Assembly (NCBI GenBank): GCA_022577435.1
Contig: JAKOON010000108.1
Location: 384,001-448,000, forward strand
Direction of reading: 5' to 3'
Source of the DNA: Embiotoca jacksoni
Taxonomy: Eukaryota > Chordata > Actinopteri > Embiotocidae
DNA length: 64,000 bases
The notes below the pieces were generated by a model that saw only the letters and a list, made by a program, of their open reading frames with translations, ran no database searches and was not told the origin of the DNA. Shown one piece after another: positions 57,301 to 64,000 of the stretch. The first letter of the stretch is position 1, and every line of letters begins with the position of its first letter. Made by a program: the position numbers and the translations under genes.

Positions 57301-60300
57301 CATCTGGAACACAAGTACAACATCTGGAACACAAGTAGAACATCTGGAAAACGAGTATAACTTCTGGAAAATAAGTGCAACATTTGGAAAATAAGTGCAA
57401 CATCTGGAACACAAATACAACTTCTGGAACATAAGTACAAAATTTGGAAAACAAGTACAACATCTGGAACACAAATACAACTTCTGGAACACAAGTACAA
57501 CATCTAGATCACAAGTACAACATCTGGAACACAAGCAGAACATCTGGAACACAAGCAGAACATCTGGAACACAAGCAGGAGATCTGGAACACAAGAAGAA
57601 CATCTGCAACACAAGTACAACATCTGCAACACGAGAACAAGATCTGGAAAACAAAAACAACTTCTGTAACACAAGTACAACATCGGGAGCACAAAAACAA
57701 AATCTGGAACACAAGTAGAACATCTGGAAAACAAGTAGAACATTGGAAACACGAGTAGAACATCTGCAACACAAGTAGAACATCTGGGAACAGATAAACA
57801 ACATTTGGGACAGAAGAACAACATCTGGAACACAAGCAGAAAATCTGGAACACAAGAACAACATCTGGAACACAAGTATGGCATCTGGAACACAAGTAGA
57901 ACATCTGGAAGACAAGTAGAACATCTGGAACACAAGTAGAACATCTGCAACACAAGTAGAACATCTGGAACACAAGAACAACACTTGGAACACAAGTAGA
58001 AAAGTAGAACATCTGGAACACAAGAACATCATCTGGAAAACAAGTACACAATCTGGAAAACAAGTACAACATCTGGAACACAAGAGGAACATCTGGAAAA
58101 CAAGTGGAACATAGGTAACACAAGTAGAACATCGGCAACACAAGTAGAACATCTGTAACACAAGTAGAACATCTGGAAAACAAGTAGAACATCTGGAACA
58201 CGTGTTGAACATCTGGAACACAAGAACAACTTCTGGAACACAAGTACAACATTTGGAACACAAGTACACCATCTGGAAAACAAGTACACCATCTGGAAAA
58301 CAAGTACAACATCTGGAACTCAAGAAGAACATGTGGAACACAAGTACAACTTCTGGAACACAAGTACAACATTTGGAAAACAAGTACACCATCTGGAAAA
58401 CAAGTACACCATCTGGAAAACAAGTACAACATCTGCAACACAAGTACAACATCTGGAAAACAAGTACAACATCTGGAACAGAAGTAGAACATCTGGAACA
58501 CAAGCAAAACATCTCGGAAAAAAAACAACAACATCTGGAACACAAGAACAACATCTGGAAAACAAGAATGACATCTGGAACACAGGAATATCATCCAGGA
58601 CACAAGTACAACATCTGGATCACAAGTACAACATCTGGAACACAGGAATATCATCCGGAACACAAGTACAACATCTGGATCACAAGTACAACATCTGGAA
58701 CAGAAGTAGAACATCTGGAACACAAGCAAAACATCTCGAACAAAAAAAACAACATCTGCAACACAAGCAGAACATCTGGAACACAAATAAAACATCTGCA
58801 ACACAAGTACAACATCTGTAACACGAGAACAACATCTGGAAAACAAGTACAACATCTGAAACACAAGTAGAACATCTGCAACACAAGCAGAACATCTGGA
58901 ACACAAGTACAACATCTGGAACACAAGTAGAGCACCTGGAAAACACCTGGAACACAAGTGCAAAATCTGGAACACAAGAGGAACATCTGGAAAACAAGTG
59001 GAACATAGGGAACACAAGTAGAACATCTGTAACACAAGTAGTACATCTGGAAAACAAGTAGAACATCTGGAACACAGGTAGAACATCTGGAACACTAGTA
59101 CAACATTTGGAACAGAAGAACAACATCTGGAAAACAAGTGTGACATCTGGAACACAAGAATATCATCCGGAACACAAGTAGAACATTTGGAACACAGGTG
59201 GAACATCTGGAACACTAGAACAACACTTGGAAAACAAGTACAACATCTGGAACACAAGTACAACATCTGGAACACAAGTAGAACATCTGGAAAACGAGTA
59301 TAACTTCTGGAAAATAAGTGCAACATCTGGAACACAAATACAACTTCTGGAACATAAGTACAAAATTTGGAAAACAAGTACAACATCTGGAACACAAGTA
59401 GAACATCTGCAACACAAGTAGAACATCTGTAACACTAGTAGAACATCTGGATAACTAGTAGAACATCTGGAACACAAGAACAACATCTGGAACACAAGTA
59501 CAACATTTGGAACAGAAGAACAACATCTGGAACAGAAGCAGAAAATCTGGAACACAAGAACAACATCTGGAACTCAAGTATGACATCTGGAACAGATAAA
59601 TAACATCTGGAACACCAGTACAACATATGGAACACGAGAACAACATCTGCAATTCAAGAACAACATCTGGAAAACAAGTATGACATTTGGAACACAAGAA
59701 CATCATCCGGAACACATGTACAACATCTGGATCACAAGTACAACATCTGGAACACAAGAACAAAATTTGGAAAACAAGAACATCTGGAACACAAGTATGA
59801 CATCTGGAAGACAAGTAGAACATCTGGAACACAGGTGGAACATCTGGAACACAAGAACAACACTTGGAACACAAGTACAACATTTGGAAAACAAGTACAA
59901 CATCTGGAACACAAGAACAACATATTGAACACAAGCAAAACATCTCGAACAAAAAAACAACATCTGGAACACAAGCAGAACATCTGGAACACAAGCAGGA
60001 GATCTGGAACACAAGAAGAACATCTGCAACACAAGTACAACATCTGCAACACGAGAACAAGATCTGGAAAACAAAAACAACTTCTGTAACACAAGTACAA
60101 CATCGGGAGCACAAAAACAAAATCTGGAACACAAGTAGAACATCTGGAAAACAAGTAGAACATCGGGAACACAAGTAGAACATCTGGAACACGAGAACAA
60201 CATCTGGAACACAAGTATGACATCTAGAAGACAAGTACAACATCTGGAACACAAGTAGAACATCTGGAAAACAAGTGGAAGATCGGGAACACAAGTAGAA

Positions 60301-63300
60301 CATCTGCAACACAAGTAGAACATCTGTAACACTAGTAGAACATCTGGATAACTAGTAGAACATCTGGAAAACATGTTGAACATCTGGAACACAAGAACAA
60401 CATCTGGAACACAAGTACAACATTTGGAACAGAAGAACAACATCTGGAACACAAGCAGAAAATCTGGAACACAAGAACAACATCTGTAACTCAAGTATGA
60501 CATCTGGAACAGATAAATAACATCTGGAACACCAGTACAACATATGGAACACAAATACAACTTCTGGAACACAAGTACAACATCTAGATCACAAGTACAA
60601 CATCTGGAACACAAGCAGAACATCTGGAACACAAGCAGAACATCTGGAACACAAGCAGGAGATCTGGAACACAAGAAGAACATCTGCAACACAAGTACAA
60701 CATCTGCAACACGAGAACAAGATCTGGAAAACAAAAACAACTTCTGTAACACAAGTACAACATCGGGAGCACAAAAACAAAATCTGGAACACAAGAACAA
60801 CATCTGGAAAACAAGAATGACATCTGGAACACAGGAATATCATCCAGAACACAAGTACAACATCTGGATCACAAGTACAACATCTGGAACAGAAGTAGAA
60901 CATCTGGAACACAAGCAAAACATCTCGAACAAAAAAAACAACATCTGGAACACAAGCAGAACATCTGGAACACAAATAAAACATCTGCAACACCAGTACA
61001 ACATCTGTAACACGAGAACAACATCTGGAAAACAAGTACAACATCTGAAACACAAGTAGAACATCTGCAACACAAGCAGAACATCTGGAACACAAGTAGA
61101 ACATCTGTAACACAAGTAGTACATCTGGAAAACAAGTAGAACATCTGGAACACAGGTAGAACATCTGGAACACTAGTACAACATTTGGAACAGAAGAACA
61201 ACATCTGGAAAACAAGTTTGACATCTGGAACACAAGAATATCATCCGGAACACAAGTAGAACATTTGGAACACAGGTGGAACATCTGGAACACTAGAACA
61301 ACACTTGGAAAACAAGTACAACATCTGGAACACAAGTACAACATCTGGAACACAAGTAGAACATCTGGAAAACGAGTATAACTTCTGGAAAATAAGTGCA
61401 ACATTTGGAAAATAAGTGCAACATCTGGAACACAAATACAACTTCTGGAACATAAGTACAAAATTTGGAAAACAAGTACAACATCTGGAACACGAGTACA
61501 ACATCTGGAACACAAGTAGAACATCTGGAAAACAAGTGGAAGATCGGGAACACAAGTAGAACATCTGCAACACAAGTAGAACATCTGTAACACTAGTAGA
61601 ACATCTGGATAACTAGTAGAACATCTGGAAAACATGTTGAACATCTGGAACACAAGAACAACATCTGGAACACAAGTACAACATTTGGAACAGAAGAACA
61701 ACATCTGGAACACAAGCAGAAAATCTGGAACACAAGAACAACATATTGAACACAAGCAAAACATCTCGAACAAAAAAACAACATCTGGAACACAAGCAGA
61801 ACATCTGGAACACAAGCAAAATATCTCGAACAAAAAAACAACATCTGGAAAACAAGTAGAACATCTGCAACACAAGTACAACATCTGCAACATGAGAACA
61901 ACATCTGGAAAACAAATACAACATCTGGAACACAAGCAGGAGATCGGGAACACAAGAAGAACATCTGCAACACAAGTACAACATCTGCAACACGAGAACA
62001 AGATCTGGAAAACAAAAACAACTTCTGTAACACAAGTACAACATCGGGAGCACAAAAACAAAATCTGGAACACAAGTAGAACATCTGGAAAACAAGTAGA
62101 ACATCGGGAACACAAGTAGAACATCTGTAACACAAGTAGAACATCTGGAAAACAAGTAGAACATCTGGAACACATGTTGAACATCTGGAACACAAGTAGA
62201 ACATCTGCAACACAAGTAGAACATCTGGAACACAAGAACAACACTTGGAAAACAAGTAGAAAAGTAGAACATCTGGAACACAAGAACATCATCTGGAACA
62301 CAAGTACACCATCTTGAACACAAGTAGAACATCTGCAACACAAGTAGAACATCTGGAATACAAGAACAACATCTGGAACACCAGTACAACATCTGGAACA
62401 CAAGTACAACATTTGGAAGACAAGAACAACATCTGGAACACAAGTATGACATCTGGAAGACAAGTAGAACATCTGGAACACAGGTGCAACATCTGGAACA
62501 CAAATACAACTTCTGGAACACAAGACCAACATGTGGATCACAAATACAACATCTGGAACACAATAACAACATATTGAACACAAGCAAAACATCTCGAACA
62601 AAAAAACAACATCTGGAACACAAGCAGAACATCTGGAACACAAGCAAAATATCTCGAACAAAAAAACAACATCTGGAAAACAAGTAGAACATCTTCAACA
62701 CAAGTACAACATCTGCAACACGAGAACAACATCTGGAAAACAAATACAACATCTGGAACACAAGTACAACATCTGGAACACAAAAACAAAATCTGGAACA
62801 CAAGTAGAACATCTGGAAAACAAGTAGAACATTGGAAACACGAGTAGAACATCTGCAATACAAGTAGAACATCTGGGAACAGATAAACAACATTTGGGAC
62901 AGAAGAACAACATCTGGAACACAAGCAGAAAATCTGGAACACAAGAACAACATCTGGAACACAAGTATGGCATCTGGAACACAAGTAGAACATCTGGAAG
63001 ACAAGTAGAACATCTGGAACACAAGTAGAACATCTGCAACACAAGTAGAACATCTGGAACACAAGAACAACACTTGGAACACAAGTAGAAAAGTAGAACA
63101 TCTGGAACACAAGAACATCATCTGGAACATAAGTACACAATCTGGAAAACAAGTACAACATCTGGAACACAAGTATAACATCTGCAACACAAGTAGAACA
63201 TCTGCAACACAAGTAGAACATCTGGAACACAAGAACAACATCTGGAACACCAGTACAACATCTGGAACACCAGAATAACATCTGGAACACAAGAGGAACA

Positions 63301-64000
63301 TCTGGAAAACAAGTGAAAAATCTGGAACACTAGAGGAACATCTGGAAAACAAGTGGAACATAGGGAACACAAGTAGAACATCGGCAACACAAGTAGAACA
63401 TCTGTAACACAAGTAGAACATCTGGAAAACAAGTAGAACATCTGGAACACGTGTTGAACATCTGGAACACAAGAACAACTTCTGGAACACAAGTACAACA
63501 TTTGGAACACAAGTACACCATCTGGAAAACAAGTACACCATCTGGAAAACAAGTACAACATCTGGAACTCAAGAAGAACATGTGGAACACAAGTACAACT
63601 TCTGGAACACAAGTACAACATTTGGAAAACAAGTACACCATCTGGAAAACAAGTACACCATCTGGAAAACAAGTACAACATCTGCAACACAAGTACAACA
63701 TCTGGAAAACAAGTACAACATCTGGAACAGAAGTAGAACATCTGGAACACAAGCAAAACATCTCGAAAAAAAACAACAACATCTGGAACACAAGTACAAC
63801 ATCTGGAACACAAGTAGAGCACCTGGAAAACACCTGGAACACAAGTGCAAAATCTGGAACACAAGAGGAACATCTGGAAAACAAGTAGAACATAGGGAAC
63901 ACAAGTAGAACATCTGTAACACAAGTAGTACATCTGGAAAACAAGTAGAACATCTGGAACACAGGTAGAACATCTGGAACACTAGTACAACATTTGGAAC
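54330..64000 (+). repeat. Higher-order unit U6 (cut by window end)
   Basis: Order: incomplete M2 54330-54869, M3 54870-56347, M4 56348-56983, mosaic 56984-58198, M4 58199-58835, M5 58836-59679, M1 59680-60259, mosaic 60260-62165, M3 62166-63447, M4 5' part 63448-63785, and M5 from 63786 broken by the window end. It matches U3 at an offset of 36,925 and then 36,905, and U5 at 18,108 with a stretch of 18,128 between about 40.28 and 41.20 kb. It does not reach the place where U5 carries its 6,656-bp insertion, so its full length is unknown. Confidence 0.86.
59281..59340 (+). repeat. Loss of one 20-bp monomer in U6
   Basis: All other M5 copies have two consecutive gaaaataagtgcaac monomers after cgagtataacttctgg (for example 22381-22430 and 41171-41220). 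Here there is only one. This loss differs from the one in U5 at 40.28 kb, although both change the offset to U3 by the same 20 bp. Confidence 0.85.

Larger units (their letters stand above)
1..64000. repeat. 20-bp satellite array filling the window
   Basis: The whole window is head-to-tail copies of a 20-bp monomer, consensus CAAGTACAACATCTGGAACA on the + strand, about 3,200 copies with no interruption and no inversion. The consensus is 45% A, 25% C, 15% G and 15% T, so the strands are strongly asymmetric. Monomers differ from one another mainly at positions 4-9 and 11-19, while the ggaacacaag stretch across the monomer junction is the most constant part. The same variants recur in the same order over hundreds to thousands of bases, which shows higher-order organisation. 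No flanking unique DNA is present at either end. I do not recognise the family by name. Tandem satellites of this kind are typical of eukaryotic heterochromatin; that placement is inference. Confidence 0.97.

Noticed and set aside
1..64000. CRISPR array
   Set aside because: The repeats are contiguous 20-bp units with no unique spacers, no leader and no cas genes. Variation lies within the repeat itself.
1..64000. Telomeric repeat with a long unit, as in some yeasts
   Set aside because: The unit lacks the G-rich core typical of such telomeres, the copies are heterogeneous with complex higher-order structure, and no terminal context is visible.
1..64000. Repetitive structural protein gene (keratin-associated, silk or Balbiani-ring type) suggested by the cysteine-rich minus-strand translation
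   Set aside because: Such genes keep one reading frame with repeats that are a multiple of 3. Here the 20-bp period cycles through all frames, and no non-repetitive ends, introns or signal sequence are seen.
1..64000. Steroid-receptor half-sites (AGAACA) in gtagaacatc monomers
   Set aside because: The hexamer is common, but the inverted partner at 3-bp spacing needed for a full element was not seen. Half-sites are expected from the monomer composition alone.
2000..64000. Restriction-site-like palindromes such as TCTAGA (ctagatcac monomers), AGATCT (ggagatctgg) and ACTAGT (cactagtac)
   Set aside because: They are single-base variants of the monomer that travel with their modules. They are useful as markers but show no sign of function.
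1..64000. Insertion sequence, transposon or unique gene hidden between repeats
   Set aside because: The 20-bp pattern was followed along the window and every irregular monomer (17, 21, 23 or 28 bp, plus the gagcacc region) is still recognisable satellite. No non-satellite stretch was found.

Overview
This window is satellite DNA from end to end. All 64,000 bases are a tandem array of a 20-bp monomer, consensus CAAGTACAACATCTGGAACA on the + strand. I see no single-copy sequence, gene, RNA gene, transposon or array boundary. It starts and ends inside the array. An array this long with nested higher-order structure points to a eukaryote, in heterochromatin such as a pericentromeric, subtelomeric or sex/B-chromosome block, read with long reads. 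I do not recognise the monomer and cannot name the species or the chromosomal context.

Level 1 is the 20-bp monomer, in many sequence variants. Changes concentrate at monomer positions 4-9 (for example gtac, gtag, gaac, gcag, gtatg, gcaaa, gagg) and 11-19 (atctgg, atttgg, atctgc, atcggg, ttctgg, atctag, atccgg, atattg, atctcg). A few monomers are out of register (17, 21, 23 or 28 bp) and serve as landmarks. Level 2 is a set of recurring modules, each a fixed order of variant monomers. I call them M1 (about 510-580 bp, 12 copies), M2 (a unit of 903, 666 or 603 bp), M3 (about 1.3-1.5 kb), M4 (about 0.34-0.64 kb, starts at a CACGTG site) and M5 (about 0.7-0.9 kb).

Level 3 is higher-order units (U) that all begin at the same phase, an incomplete M2 running into M3: U1 1067-13539 (12,473 bp), U2 13540-17404 (3,865), U3 17405-28939 (11,535), U4 28940-36221 (7,282), U5 36222-54329 (18,108) and U6 54330-64000 (incomplete). 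Positions 1-1066 are the tail of a preceding unit. The lengths reconcile exactly: U5 equals U3 plus a 6,656-bp internal duplication, minus 63 bp, minus one 20-bp monomer. U6 follows U3 with one monomer lost elsewhere. U4 is U3-like in its first 3.9 kb and U1-like in the rest. U2 is a shortened form with M4 joined straight to an M1 fragment. This is the pattern expected from repeated unequal exchange.

The many long open frames, up to 820 codons on the minus strand, are a by-product. The consensus has no stop codon in any of the six frames, and 20 bp is not a multiple of 3, so every frame reads the same cyclic 20-residue peptide. I therefore annotate no coding sequence. The window does not contain a gene-encoded system. 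Its interest lies in the architecture and recent history of the array, and in motifs carried in every monomer (CATCTG E-box) or once per module (CACGTG).
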